The notes: generated from the sequence alone by a model not told the origin. A stretch of 13,693 nt of DNA from Actinocrinis sp035650855 (GCF_035650855.1 NZ_DASRGV010000325.1:1-13693), one strand, 5' to 3'. Shown: positions 6,058-13,482, counted from the first letter of the stretch. Translations and numbers: made by a program.

Positions 6058-6834
6058 TCAGGCGCTTTCGATTTGGAAGCGGCGCACGCCGAGCATGATG
6101 CAGACGATCGCCAGGCCGAGGCTGATCAGGCTGCCCCAGAGCACCGTGAGGTCCGCGTAGTTGCCGACGAAGACCTCGCGCATCGCGTCGACGACGTAGC
6201 GGAACGGGTTGATCCGGGACAGGTAGTACAGCCAGCTCGGCGCGGACTGGCGGGTGATCGGCAGCAGGATGCCGGACAGCAGCAGCACCGGAACGGCCAC
6301 CGAGTTGAGCAGCGGGGCGAGCGAGTCCTCGCTCTTGAGCGCGAGGCCGACCGCGTAGGACAGCGAGGACATGCTGATCGCGAGCACGGCGATGAACGCG
6401 AGGGCGAACAGCACGCCGCCGATCGGCGCGCGCAGGCCCATGACCAGGCCGGTGAGGACCAGGATCGCCGACTGGACCAGCAGCGCGATCATGTCCCGCA
6501 GCACCCGGCCGAAGAGCAGCGCGAAGCGGCTGACCGGGGTCACCCGCATCCGCTCGATCACCCCGGCGCGCCACTCGGCGATGATCGCGAAGCCGACGAA
6601 GAGGCTGCCGAACAGGCCGAGCTGCACGAGCAGGCCGGGCACGAAGATCCGCCAGGCCTGGTCCGAGGAGGCGCCGGGAGCGCTGACGAAGTGCTTCACC
6701 AGCGGCCCGAACAGGGCGAGGTACAGGATCGGCTGGATGACCCCGATGATCAGCCACGCGGGGTTGCGCAGCGAGAGACGCAGTTGCCTGCGGAAGATCA
6801 GCCGGGTGTCTCGCAGGGTGCTGGCAAGGCTCAT
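6058..6834 (-). CDS. ABC-2 type transporter permease (DrrB-like)
   Basis: This 258-residue integral membrane half-transporter partners the ATPase encoded just upstream. ATG 6834 overlaps the ATPase stop as ATGA, and GGGAG (6841-6845) lies 6 bases before it, so the two are translationally coupled. About six hydrophobic helices are seen: around 28-46, 63-85, 108-132, 140-165, 170-195 and 230-250. The ABC-2 family feature is EWRAGVIERMRVTPVSR (87-103), a cytoplasmic coupling region, followed by an R-D-M stretch. RINPFRYVVDAMRE near 210 is also characteristic of DrrB/NodJ-like permeases. Such systems export drugs, lipids or polysaccharides; the substrate cannot be read from the sequence. No biosynthetic cluster adjoins it, so a general efflux role is as likely as self-resistance. 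Confidence 0.93.
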   Translation of the reverse strand: MSLASTLRDTRLIFRRQLRLSLRNPAWLIIGVIQPILYLALFGPLVKHFVSAPGASSDQAWRIFVPGLLVQLGLFGSLFVGFAIIAEWRAGVIERMRVTPVSRFALLFGRVLRDMIALLVQSAILVLTGLVMGLRAPIGGVLFALAFIAVLAISMSSLSYAVGLALKSEDSLAPLLNSVAVPVLLLSGILLPITRQSAPSWLYYLSRINPFRYVVDAMREVFVGNYADLTVLWGSLISLGLAIVCIMLGVRRFQIESA

Positions 6835-7916
6835 CGGGGGCTCCCGGTCACGTCGCTCGGGGCGGAGTCGGCCGCAATCGCGGCATCGTCCGGACTGCCG
6901 TCCGCGTCACCGGGTTGCGGCGGCGCGCCGGAGCCGGGGCTGTCGTCGCGCAGCGAGCGGCCGGTGAGCGTCAGGAACACGTCGTCGAGGGTCGGGCGGG
7001 CCAGCTGGATCGACGCGATGGGCGCGGCGGCCGAGTCGAGCGCGCGCATGATGCCCATCAGCTGCTGGCCGCCGGCGTCGACGATCACGCGCAGCGTCTT
7101 GCCGCTCAGCGTGGCGTCCCGCACGCCCTCGACGTCTCCCAGCGCCGACTGCGCCTTCTCGCCGTCGCCCTCGCCGGCCAGCTCGATGGTCACCAGGTCG
7201 CCGGAGATGCGGTGCTTGAGCTCCTCGGGGGTGCCCTCCGCGACGATCCGGCCGAAGTCGATGATCAGGATCCGGTCGCAGAGCGCGTCGGCCTCGTCGA
7301 GGTAGTGCGTGGTCAGGAACACCGTGGTGTTCAGTTCGTCGCGCAGCTTGCGCACATGCGTCCACAGGTGGGCGCGGCTCTGCGGGTCGAGCCCGGTCGT
7401 CGGCTCGTCGAGGAACACCAGCCGCGGGGCGTGCACCAGGCCGAGCGCGATGTCCAGCCGCCGTTTCTGCCCGCCGGACAGGGTCTTGACGTAGCGGTCT
7501 TCGAGCCCGGTCAGGTCCAGCTGCTCCACGAGCGCGGCGCAGCGCTGCCGCGCCTCGGCCGCGCCCAGCCGGTAGAGCTCGGCCTGAGTGATCAGTTCCT
7601 CGGCGACGGTGCACGCGCCGTCGGTACCGCCGGTCTGCGCCACGTACCCGATCCGCTTGCGCACCTCGGTCGGCTCGCGCAGCAGATCCGCCCCGGCCAC
7701 CACGGCGGTGCCGCCGCTGGGTTCCAGCAGGGTGGTCAGCATGCGCAGGGTGGTGGTCTTACCTGCGCCGTTCGGGCCGAGGAAGCCGACGATCTCGCCG
7801 GCCCGCACGGTCAGATCGAGCCCGCGCACCGCCTCCACCGTGCCGCGCTTGGTCTTGAACGTCTTGGCCAGGCCGGTGACCTCGATCATCGCGGCGGCGC
7901 CGGGTGAGTCCGCCAA
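6831..7916 (-). CDS. ABC transporter ATP-binding protein (DrrA-like)
   Basis: This 361-residue cytoplasmic ATPase drives the ABC-2 exporter with the next gene. The start chosen is TTG 7916, because AGGAGG (7923-7928) lies 6 bases upstream; the ATG at 7889 nearer the domain has no such site. Motifs with this numbering are Walker A GPNGAGKT 47-54, signature LSGGQ 146-150, Walker B LVFLDEP 166-172, and the H-loop in TTHYLDEADALCD with H204. The DrrA-type C-terminal motif RPTLDDVFL is at 307-315. The last 40 residues form an acidic, Pro/Ala/Asp-rich tail that looks disordered and is longer than in most relatives. The gene lies 76 bases after the MHYT sensor gene on the same strand, so they might be co-transcribed, but the gap is large enough for a separate promoter. 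Confidence 0.95.
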   Translation of the reverse strand: MADSPGAAAMIEVTGLAKTFKTKRGTVEAVRGLDLTVRAGEIVGFLGPNGAGKTTTLRMLTTLLEPSGGTAVVAGADLLREPTEVRKRIGYVAQTGGTDGACTVAEELITQAELYRLGAAEARQRCAALVEQLDLTGLEDRYVKTLSGGQKRRLDIALGLVHAPRLVFLDEPTTGLDPQSRAHLWTHVRKLRDELNTTVFLTTHYLDEADALCDRILIIDFGRIVAEGTPEELKHRISGDLVTIELAGEGDGEKAQSALGDVEGVRDATLSGKTLRVIVDAGGQQLMGIMRALDSAAAPIASIQLARPTLDDVFLTLTGRSLRDDSPGSGAPPQPGDADGSPDDAAIAADSAPSDVTGSPR

Positions 7917-7922
7917 CGGGGG

Positions 7923-7928
7923 CCTCCT
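7923..7928 (-). promoter_or_regulatory. Shine-Dalgarno that selects a TTG start for the ABC ATPase
   Basis: A full AGGAGG on the minus strand, 6 bases before TTG 7916. It is the best ribosome-binding site in the window and favours the rare TTG start over ATG 7889, adding MADSPGAAA to the N-terminus. Confidence 0.75.
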
Positions 7929-7992
7929 GGGGCGGCGGGTGCTGGGTGGGCGAGCGCAGTACAAACTACGGCACCGCGCCGACAAGCACCGG

Positions 7993-8808
7993 CTAGTTGT
8001 TGCGCTCGGCGAGTTTCTGCAGGTCGGCCCGGATCTCGGCCTGTTCGAGCAGGTCCTGCTCGGTGGCCGCGAGACCGACCACGAACAGGATGACGACGGT
8101 GGTCAGGCTGATTCCGCCGATCAGCGGTTCGAGCAGGGAACTCGAGGTCATGCCGGACGCGGTCTGCGCCGGGGCCGAGTAGACCAGCATCGCCGCGATG
8201 CCGGTGTAGTGCATCCCGGTCACGGCGACGCCCATGATCATGGCCGCGCCGATGGTGGCGAAGATGCCGCGGATGTTCATGGCCGCCCACAGCGCCGCGG
8301 CGGCCGCGACCACGGCGATCGCCACCGAGGCGAGGACGATGAGCGGCCGGTAATGCACGCTGGCCGGCATACGCATCGCGGAGATGCCCAGGTAATGCAT
8401 GCTGGCCACGCCGATACCGGTGACGAATCCGCCGGTGGCGAGCGCCGTCAGACTGGCGCCTCTGGCGACGGCGATCGCGAGGCCGATTCCGACGACGACG
8501 ATCGCGATGAGCATGCTGATGATCGTCGTGGTCAGATCGTACGTGATCTGAATCCCGGTGATGCCGTAACCGAGCATCGCGATGAAATGCATGACCCAGA
8601 TTCCGGTGCCGCCGATCGACACCGCGGCCAGGATGAGCCAGCGCCAGCGGATCCAGCCCGTGGTGGCCCGGGCCCGGGACATGGCGGACAGGCCGAGCGC
8701 CGAGCCGACGCAGGACATGGTGTAGGCGAGCAAAGGCGTACTCGGTCCGTTTATGTGACCGTCCATTTGCATTGCGTGCACGAAAGCCGGAAATGCGGTC
8801 GCCAACAT
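7993..8808 (-). CDS. MHYT-domain integral membrane sensor, no output domain
   Basis: This 271-residue membrane protein starts at ATG 8808 with GGGGGGAG (8814-8821) 5 bases upstream. It has about seven hydrophobic helices and three MHYT-type motifs: WVMHFIAML (M73, H74), SMHYLGISAM (M137, H138) and GMHYTGIAAM (M199, H200), each followed by a further Met. In the MHYT family these Met/His sets face the outer side and are proposed to bind copper and so sense O2, CO or NO. Family members are often fused to GGDEF/EAL or kinase domains; this one ends in a short helical tail LEQAEIRADLQKLAERN and has no output domain. How it signals is therefore unclear; the ABC exporter encoded downstream on the same strand is a possible partner. 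The family call is firm, the ligand is inferred. Confidence 0.93.
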   Translation of the reverse strand: MLATAFPAFVHAMQMDGHINGPSTPLLAYTMSCVGSALGLSAMSRARATTGWIRWRWLILAAVSIGGTGIWVMHFIAMLGYGITGIQITYDLTTTIISMLIAIVVVGIGLAIAVARGASLTALATGGFVTGIGVASMHYLGISAMRMPASVHYRPLIVLASVAIAVVAAAAALWAAMNIRGIFATIGAAMIMGVAVTGMHYTGIAAMLVYSAPAQTASGMTSSSLLEPLIGGISLTTVVILFVVGLAATEQDLLEQAEIRADLQKLAERNN

Positions 8809-8836
8809 GATGTCTCCCCCCTATTTCAGGGACCGC

Positions 8837-8866
8837 AGCCTATCCGGTTTAGCGAGATCGATTCAA
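8837..8866 (-). promoter_or_regulatory. Promoter of the MHYT gene
   Basis: On the minus strand TTGAAT (plus 8861-8866) and TAGGCT (8837-8842) are 18 bases apart, a good sigma-70-type pair. Transcription would start near 8830, about 22 bases before ATG 8808, leaving room for the GGGGGGAG ribosome-binding site. It is the clearest promoter in the window. Confidence 0.7.
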
Positions 8867-8946
8867 GAGACTGATGAAATCGTCGGAGAATGTTCAGTTT
8901 GACGAAAAGCGTTGCGCAGCAAGGGAAACGCGCGTTCGACAAGCCG

Positions 8947-8959
8947 AATGCGCCGCATT
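8947..8959. repeat. Short dyad between the DMT transporter stop and the MHYT promoter
   Basis: AATGCG and CGCATT flank a single base, giving a 13-bp near-palindrome that is too tight for a hairpin but fits a dimeric DNA-binding protein. CATTGC repeats directly at 8956-8961 and 8965-8970 beside it. The site lies about 80 bases upstream of the MHYT -35 box and just after the transporter stop codon. Function unknown. Confidence 0.3.
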
Positions 8960-8971
8960 GCCCACATTGCG

Positions 8972-9850
8972 TCACGCGTGCGCGATGAGCAGGATTCCAG
9001 TCACGACGCCGAGGGAGGCGAGCAGCCGGGTGCGGCCGAAGCGCTCCCGGAACAGGACGGTCCCGATCACGCAGCCGATCAGGATCGAGGTCTCGCGCAG
9101 CGTAGCCACCCCGGCGAGGGTGCCGCGCGTCTGCGCCCACAGCACCAGGCTGTACGCGCTCATCGCGACCACTCCCCCGAGCAGGCCGCGCCGCACGTCG
9201 GCGCGGAAGATCCCGGGGAACCGGCCACGCCGCAGCGCCGCGGCGATCAGCACGACGCCGACGCCCTGGCCGAGGAAGGTCCATCCGGCATATCCGAGCA
9301 CTGACCCGGAGCGCCGCACGCCGAGCCCGTCGACGATCGTGTACGCGGCGATCGTGCAGCCGGTGGCTACCGCGGCGCAGACGGCGGCCAGGTCCTCGCG
9401 CCGCGGCAGCCCCTCGGCGAACGACAGCACGAGCAGCCCGGCGCACACCACCGCGACGCCGAACAACTGAGCCCATGACGTGCGCTGCCCGAGCACGAGC
9501 GTGGCGAACAGCGCTACGAGCAGGGGCGAGGTGCCGCGGGCGAGCGGATACGTCCTGCTGAAGTCGCCGTAGCGATACGCGAGCACCAGTCCGTACGAGT
9601 ACGCAGTCTCAAGGACGATCGAAGCCGCGATGAAGGGCCACGCGGCGCGGGCCGGCGGAGAAGCGAGCAGCAGCAAAGGCAGTGTGCAGCCGATGGAGGC
9701 GAGGCCCATCAAGGTGATCGTCGCCACGCGGTCCCGAGCCGAGTGGGTGAGGGCGTTCCACGAGGCGTGTAAAAGGGCTGACCCGAGGACCACGGCGAGC
9801 ACGACGGCGCCGCCGGTGGCGGAGGGGGCGGCTGCCGCGGCGGGCGTCAT
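8972..9850 (-). CDS. DMT-superfamily (EamA-like) transporter
   Basis: This 292-residue inner-membrane protein has ten predicted hydrophobic helices arranged as two repeats of five, the usual EamA layout. Helices fall at about VVLAVVLGSALLHASWNALT, VATITLMGLASIGCTLPLLL and on to LLASLGVVTGILLIAHA at the C-terminus. LARGTSPLLVALFATLVLGQR near the end of the first repeat and TSILIGCVIGTVLFRERFG near the end of the second correspond to each other as family signatures. Relatives export metabolites such as amino acids; the substrate here is unknown. The start is ATG 9850, where the hydrophobic part begins; an open frame continues to 10126 but overlaps the divergent neighbour. No Shine-Dalgarno is visible. 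TATGGT (9857-9862) 6 bases upstream could give a leaderless mRNA, or TAGCCT (9867-9872) a short leader. Confidence 0.9.
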   Translation of the reverse strand: MTPAAAAAPSATGGAVVLAVVLGSALLHASWNALTHSARDRVATITLMGLASIGCTLPLLLLASPPARAAWPFIAASIVLETAYSYGLVLAYRYGDFSRTYPLARGTSPLLVALFATLVLGQRTSWAQLFGVAVVCAGLLVLSFAEGLPRREDLAAVCAAVATGCTIAAYTIVDGLGVRRSGSVLGYAGWTFLGQGVGVVLIAAALRRGRFPGIFRADVRRGLLGGVVAMSAYSLVLWAQTRGTLAGVATLRETSILIGCVIGTVLFRERFGRTRLLASLGVVTGILLIAHA

Positions 9851-9859
9851 AAGCGCACC

Positions 9860-9873
9860 ATAGCGGAGGCTAT
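9860..9873. promoter_or_regulatory. Candidate -10 elements and small dyad in the divergent 121-bp region
   Basis: ATAGCggagGCTAT (9860-9873) is a 5-bp-arm dyad that includes a minus-strand TAGCCT (9867-9872), and TATGGT (9857-9862) partly overlaps it, both candidate -10 boxes for the DMT transporter. No matching -35 is convincing. The region also holds the leaderless promoter of the divergent gene at 9972. Confidence 0.35.
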
Positions 9874-9958
9874 TACCGCGCAGGAGGTGTTTGCGCTCGG
9901 CGGGTGATCGGAGCACGGCCGCGAACGACGAAGTGACGCCTTGCGGGAGCGGACGTCG

Positions 9959-9964
9959 TAGGCT
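9959..9964 (+). promoter_or_regulatory. -10 element of a leaderless promoter
   Basis: TAGGCT lies exactly 7 bases before ATG 9972, the same geometry as TAGCCT before GTG 5459. No ribosome-binding site precedes the gene. The -35 region is poor (GTGACG at 9933-9938, 20 bases away). Confidence 0.6.
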
Positions 9965-9971
9965 GCCCTGC

Positions 9972-10400
9972 ATGGCGACCGAAGTGCTCCCCGACCCGTC
10001 CACCCCCTTCGGCAAGCGTGTGCGTGAACGGCTCGCCGAGGAGATCGTGCTGTGGCTGACCACGGTCGGCGCGGACGGCACCCCGCAGCCCAACCCGGTG
10101 TGGTTCCTGTGGGAGGGCGAGGACACGATCCTGATCTACAACCGCGCGGACGCGAACCGGCTCGCCCATGTCAGGGCTCGTCCTCGGGTGTCGCTGAACT
10201 TCGACGGCAACGGCCGCGGCGGCGAGATCGTCGTGCTCACCGGCGACGCCGAGGTGCTGGAGGACTTTCCGCTGGCGCACGAGTACCAGCCCTACGTGGA
10301 GAAGTACACCGCGGACATGCGGCGCGTGTCCGGCGATGCGGAGGCCTTCGCGCGTAGGTACCCGGTCGCGATGCGCATTCGGATCACCCGCGTGCGGTGA
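9972..10400 (+). CDS. PPOX-class, probably F420-dependent oxidoreductase (Rv3369-like)
   Basis: This 142-residue split-barrel protein belongs to the pyridoxamine 5'-phosphate oxidase-like superfamily. Recognisable segments are VLWLTTVGADGTPQPNPVWF (26-45), ILIYNRADANRLAHVRARPRVSLNFDGNG (53-81, cofactor phosphate contact in relatives) and EIVVLTGDAEV (85-95). This arrangement recalls the mycobacterial Rv3369 subgroup of PPOX proteins, for which F420 is the expected cofactor; binding of FMN or haem cannot be excluded. The start at ATG 9972 is chosen because the family begins there and because TAGGCT lies at leaderless distance. Its TGA overlaps the next GTG as GTGA, so the two genes form an operon. 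Substrate unknown. Confidence 0.85.
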   Translation: MATEVLPDPSTPFGKRVRERLAEEIVLWLTTVGADGTPQPNPVWFLWEGEDTILIYNRADANRLAHVRARPRVSLNFDGNGRGGEIVVLTGDAEVLEDFPLAHEYQPYVEKYTADMRRVSGDAEAFARRYPVAMRIRITRVR

Positions 10401-10924
10401 GCGGCGTGGAAGGTGACGGCCGACTGCGGCAGCTGTATCGCGAGCAGGTGACGACGCTCGCCGACCTCGCGGCGCAGGCCGCCTCGCTGCAGCCGGGCGC
10501 GGACGCCGCGATCGCGCAGTGCGGCGGGGCGTGGCCGGTGCCCGACGCGGCCGCCCTCGAGCTCGGCCGGCTCTCGCGTTCCTATTCGCAGCTGTACGAG
10601 CGGCTGCTCCGCTTGGAGATCGACCAGGAGCTGACCGAGCGGCGCAATGAGCTGCGCAGCCTGCTCTCCTATCACCTGCACATGCTGCGCGACGCCGGCG
10701 ACCTGGCCTTTTCCGGGCGGCACGACGAGCGGACGGAACCGTTCCGCAGGGAGCTCGCGGAGGGGCTCGGTTCGTACGCGACGCGGTTGCTGCACCTCGC
10801 GGCCGAGCTGCGCACCTGCGCCAGGGCCGCCGAGGATCAGTCGGCTGATTTCACCAGGCCGTCGGGCGGCGTGTTCGAGCTCGATGACGTGTATTTGCAC
10901 GGTGACGGGCCGCAGGACGAATAG
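10397..10924 (+). CDS. Helical hypothetical protein coupled to the PPOX gene
   Basis: This protein has 175 residues from GTG 10397, overlapping the upstream TGA by GTGA without its own ribosome-binding site, so its translation probably depends on the PPOX gene. It is Leu/Ala/Arg/Glu-rich and mostly helical: LRQLYREQVTTLADLAAQAASLQ, a short turn GGAWPVPDA, then LELGRLSRSYSQLYERLLRLEIDQELTERRNEL, LLSYHLHMLRDAGDL and GLGSYATRLLHLAAEL. The C-terminus is acidic, ending FELDDVYLHGDGPQDE. There is no signal peptide or membrane helix. I do not recognise the family. Tight coupling suggests it works with, or on the same substrate as, the oxidoreductase. Confidence 0.75.
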   Translation: MSGVEGDGRLRQLYREQVTTLADLAAQAASLQPGADAAIAQCGGAWPVPDAAALELGRLSRSYSQLYERLLRLEIDQELTERRNELRSLLSYHLHMLRDAGDLAFSGRHDERTEPFRRELAEGLGSYATRLLHLAAELRTCARAAEDQSADFTRPSGGVFELDDVYLHGDGPQDE

Positions 10925-10940
10925 CCGAAGCCGTGCCCTC

Positions 10941-10957
10941 CGGCTCGCCGCTAGCCG
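10941..10957. terminator. Weak hairpin between convergent genes
   Basis: CGGCT (10941-10945) and AGCCG (10953-10957) can pair around seven bases in the 36-base gap between the helical protein gene and the P-type ATPase stop. The stem is only 5 bp with no T-run, so this is a weak call. Confidence 0.25.
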
Positions 10958-10960
10958 CCG

Positions 10961-13438
10961 CTAATCGCCGCCGTCCGGCACCGGCATACGCGCCGTGCGC
11001 CGCACGTCGAGGCGCCAAACCACCTCCAGCGCCACCGCCGCGCAGCCGGCCACGGCGAGCGCCGTGAGGGTCTGCTGCCAGCCGCCGAAGTGCAGGTCGA
11101 AGACGCGCCGACCGGCGGGCAGCAGCGCGACCAGCACGAACCCGCCGGCCATCGCGCCGATCAGCGCCGCCTTCCACCACGCGAACGGCCGCGCCACCAG
11201 AGCCAGCACCCAGATGCCCACCGCGAACAAGGTGACCATCGCGCTGGTCTGCTCCACCGCCAGCTGCGCGCCCGGCTCGAGCCGCGCCAGGTAGTAGGAG
11301 ATGAACGAGGCCGCGCCGGCGATCAATCCGGCCGGGATCGCGAAGCGCAGCACCCTGGCCACGAACCCGGACCTGGCCCGGCTCAGATTGGGCGCGAGGG
11401 CGAGGAAGAAGGCCGGCGTCCCGATCGTCAGCGTGCTGATGAGGGTGGTGTGCCGCGGCAGGAACGGGTACGGCAGCCGCGCCACGCCGACCAGCACCAC
11501 CATCAGGAAGGACTCGAAGGACTTCACCAGGAACAGGTTCGAGACCCGCTCGACGTTGCCGACCACGCGCCGGCCCTCGGCGACCACCGAGGGCAGCGTC
11601 GCGAAGCGCTCGTCGAGCAGCACGATCTGCGCCACCGCGCGCGCCGCTCCCGAACCGGAGCCCATGGCGACCCCGATGTCGGCGCTCTTGAGCGCCAGCA
11701 CGTCGTTGACCCCGTCGCCGGTCATCGCGACCGTGTGGCCGCGGGACTGCAGCGCGGCCACCATCTGCTGCTTCTGCCGCGGGGTGACCCGGCCGAAGAC
11801 CGAGTTGGCCTCGACCGCCGCGGCCAGCGCTTCCGGATCTTCCGGCAGGTCGCGCGCGTCGACCGGGTGCTCAGCGCCCGGCAGGCCGAGCGAGCCGGCC
11901 ACCGCGCCGACCGAGACCGCGTTGTCGCCGGAGATGACCTTGAGCGCGACCGACTGGCGGGCGAAGTACTCGAGCGTCGGCGCGGCGTCATCGCGGATCC
12001 GCTGTTCCAGGGTGACCAGCGCGACCGGCCTGACCTCGGCGCTGACCAGGTCGGCGGACCCGTCCGCGGGAAGCGGGCCGGTGTATGAGGCGAGCATCAG
12101 GACACGCAGTCCGCTCGCGCCGAGCCGTTCGGCCTGCGCGGCGGCCCCGGTGCCACGGCCGAGCACGTCCGGCGCGCCGAAGAGCCACGTGCCGCGACCG
12201 TCCGCGAAGGCCACGCCGCTCCACTTGCGGGCCGAGGAGAACGCTGCGACCGTCTGCGGCTGCCATCCGCCTGGATCGGGGCAGGCCTCGATGACCGCGG
12301 CCATCGTGGCGTTCGGCCGTTCCTCGGCGGCTCCGAGCGCGCCGAGGACGCGGCGCACATCCGGCTCCTTCTCGCCGGAGTCCAGGACTTTGACCTCAGC
12401 GAGCCGCATGCCGCCCTCGGTGAGCGTCCCGGTCTTGTCCAGGCACACCACGTCGACCCGCGCCAGCCCTTCGATCGCGGGCAGTTCCTGCACGAGGCAC
12501 TGCCGCCGCCCGAGCCGCACGACGCCGACCGCGAACGCGACCGAGGTCAGCAGCACCAGCCCTTCCGGCACCATCGGCACGATCCCGGCGACCGTCCGGC
12601 TGATCCCGTCGCGGCTGAACCCTCCGGCCACGCCGGCCTGCACGACCACTTGGAGCGCGGCGGCCGGGATGAGCAGGTAGGTGAGGTAGCGCAGGATCCG
12701 GTTGATGCCGTCGCGCAGCTGGGAGCGCACGAGCGTGAACTGCTGCGCCTCGGCCGCCAGCTTCGCCGCGTGCGCGTCCGGTCCGACCCTGGTGGCGAGC
12801 ATCGTGCCGGAGCCGGCGACGACGAACGAGCCGGAGAGCAGTTGATTGGCACCGTGTAGTTCGTGAGCACCGTGTAGTTCGTCAGCACCGTGTAGTTCGT
12901 TTGCCCCGTGCTGGGCGTCGCCGGGTCGCTTGGTTACCGGATCGGCCTCGCCGGTCAGCAGCGACTCGTCGACCTCCAGCGCCTCGGCTTCGAGGACCAG
13001 ACCGTCTACCGGGATCTTGTCCCCGACGGCGAGCAGCACGAGATCGTCCTGTACCAGCTCCGAGGCGGCCACCTGGACCTCGGCGCCGTCCCTGCGTACG
13101 CGCGGCCGGGCCTCGCCGACGATGGCCAGTGAGTCCAGGGTGCGTTTGGCGCGCCACTCCTGCACGATGCCGATCGCCGCGTTGAACACGATCACGAAGC
13201 CGAACAGGGCGTCCTGGATCGGCGCGACCACGAGCATGATCGCGAACAATGCGCCGATCAGCCCGTTGAACCAGGTCAGCACGTTCGCGCGCAGGATCGC
13301 GGCCGCCGAGCGGCTGGAGCGGACCGGGACCTCGTTCACCCTGCCGTCCGCGACCCGCTCGGCGACCTGCGCCGCGGTCAGGCCGCGGGTGTCGAAGGGC
13401 AGCGTCGGGCTCTCTGGAAGCAGCGGCTCGATGGTCAT
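10961..13438 (-). CDS. ctpE: P-type cation-transporting ATPase, CtpE-like (probable Ca2+ transporter)
   Basis: This 825-residue membrane pump has TGE at 162-164 (actuator), PEGL at 291-294 in the fourth membrane helix, phosphorylated D334 in DKTGTLT, KWSG 405-408 in the nucleotide site, and TGDGVND 573-579. The sequence around MVPEGLVLL, RRQCLVQELPAIEGLARVDV and SGDNAVSVGAVA closely follows mycobacterial CtpE as I remember it; CtpE has been linked to calcium uptake. The N-terminus lacks a heavy-metal-binding domain. It is odd in carrying an in-frame insertion at 178-200 of six-residue repeats GA(N/D/H)ELH, just after the TGE loop, where CtpE passes directly to SGSFVV. All catalytic residues are intact, so it may be functional. 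ATG 13438 has no Shine-Dalgarno; a tiny upstream ORF ends over it by ATGA overlap. Confidence 0.93.
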   Translation of the reverse strand: MTIEPLLPESPTLPFDTRGLTAAQVAERVADGRVNEVPVRSSRSAAAILRANVLTWFNGLIGALFAIMLVVAPIQDALFGFVIVFNAAIGIVQEWRAKRTLDSLAIVGEARPRVRRDGAEVQVAASELVQDDLVLLAVGDKIPVDGLVLEAEALEVDESLLTGEADPVTKRPGDAQHGANELHGADELHGAHELHGANQLLSGSFVVAGSGTMLATRVGPDAHAAKLAAEAQQFTLVRSQLRDGINRILRYLTYLLIPAAALQVVVQAGVAGGFSRDGISRTVAGIVPMVPEGLVLLTSVAFAVGVVRLGRRQCLVQELPAIEGLARVDVVCLDKTGTLTEGGMRLAEVKVLDSGEKEPDVRRVLGALGAAEERPNATMAAVIEACPDPGGWQPQTVAAFSSARKWSGVAFADGRGTWLFGAPDVLGRGTGAAAQAERLGASGLRVLMLASYTGPLPADGSADLVSAEVRPVALVTLEQRIRDDAAPTLEYFARQSVALKVISGDNAVSVGAVAGSLGLPGAEHPVDARDLPEDPEALAAAVEANSVFGRVTPRQKQQMVAALQSRGHTVAMTGDGVNDVLALKSADIGVAMGSGSGAARAVAQIVLLDERFATLPSVVAEGRRVVGNVERVSNLFLVKSFESFLMVVLVGVARLPYPFLPRHTTLISTLTIGTPAFFLALAPNLSRARSGFVARVLRFAIPAGLIAGAASFISYYLARLEPGAQLAVEQTSAMVTLFAVGIWVLALVARPFAWWKAALIGAMAGGFVLVALLPAGRRVFDLHFGGWQQTLTALAVAGCAAVALEVVWRLDVRRTARMPVPDGGD
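12849..12902. repeat. Three 18-bp direct tandem repeats inside the P-type ATPase gene
   Basis: The units at 12849-12866, 12867-12884 and 12885-12902 all begin GCACCGTGTAGTTCGT and differ only in the last two bases; a degenerate fourth (gccccgtg) follows at 12903-12910. The 18-base period keeps the reading frame and encodes repeated ELHGA-type hexapeptides. Codons in the repeat (CTA three times, GAA, GGT, GCT) and about 56% G+C differ from the surrounding gene. Confidence 0.9.
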
Positions 13439-13476
13439 GAGCCGAGCAGCCGGAGCCGGATCGTCACGGTCGCCAT
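13435..13476 (-). CDS. Possible leaderless 13-residue upstream ORF coupled to the P-type ATPase
   Basis: On the minus strand ATG 13476 lies 6 bases after TAGGGT (plus 13483-13488), the spacing of a leaderless transcript. It opens MATVTIRLRLLGS and stops at a TGA that overlaps the ATPase ATG as ATGA. The ATPase itself lacks a ribosome-binding site, so ribosomes ending the short ORF could restart on the pump gene. This would make it a coupling or regulatory leader. The evidence is positional only; the peptide has no recognised similarity. Confidence 0.4.
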   Translation of the reverse strand: MATVTIRLRLLGS

Positions 13477-13482
13477 ATCCAG

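Noticed and set aside
5494..7305. A 603-codon plus-strand open frame
   Set aside because: It runs through the 188-residue gene in another frame and then antisense to the ABC permease and ATPase; the composition is typical of a shadow frame.
9851..10126. N-terminal extension of the DMT transporter to 10126
   Set aside because: It would overlap the divergent PPOX gene and its promoter, and the extra residues are not hydrophobic or family-like.
11090..12680. Long plus-strand open frames opposite the P-type ATPase
   Set aside because: The minus strand encodes a full P-type ATPase with all catalytic motifs in this stretch.
12849..12910. CRISPR-like array
   Set aside because: The 18-bp units abut with no spacers, keep the reading frame and lie inside a protein domain.
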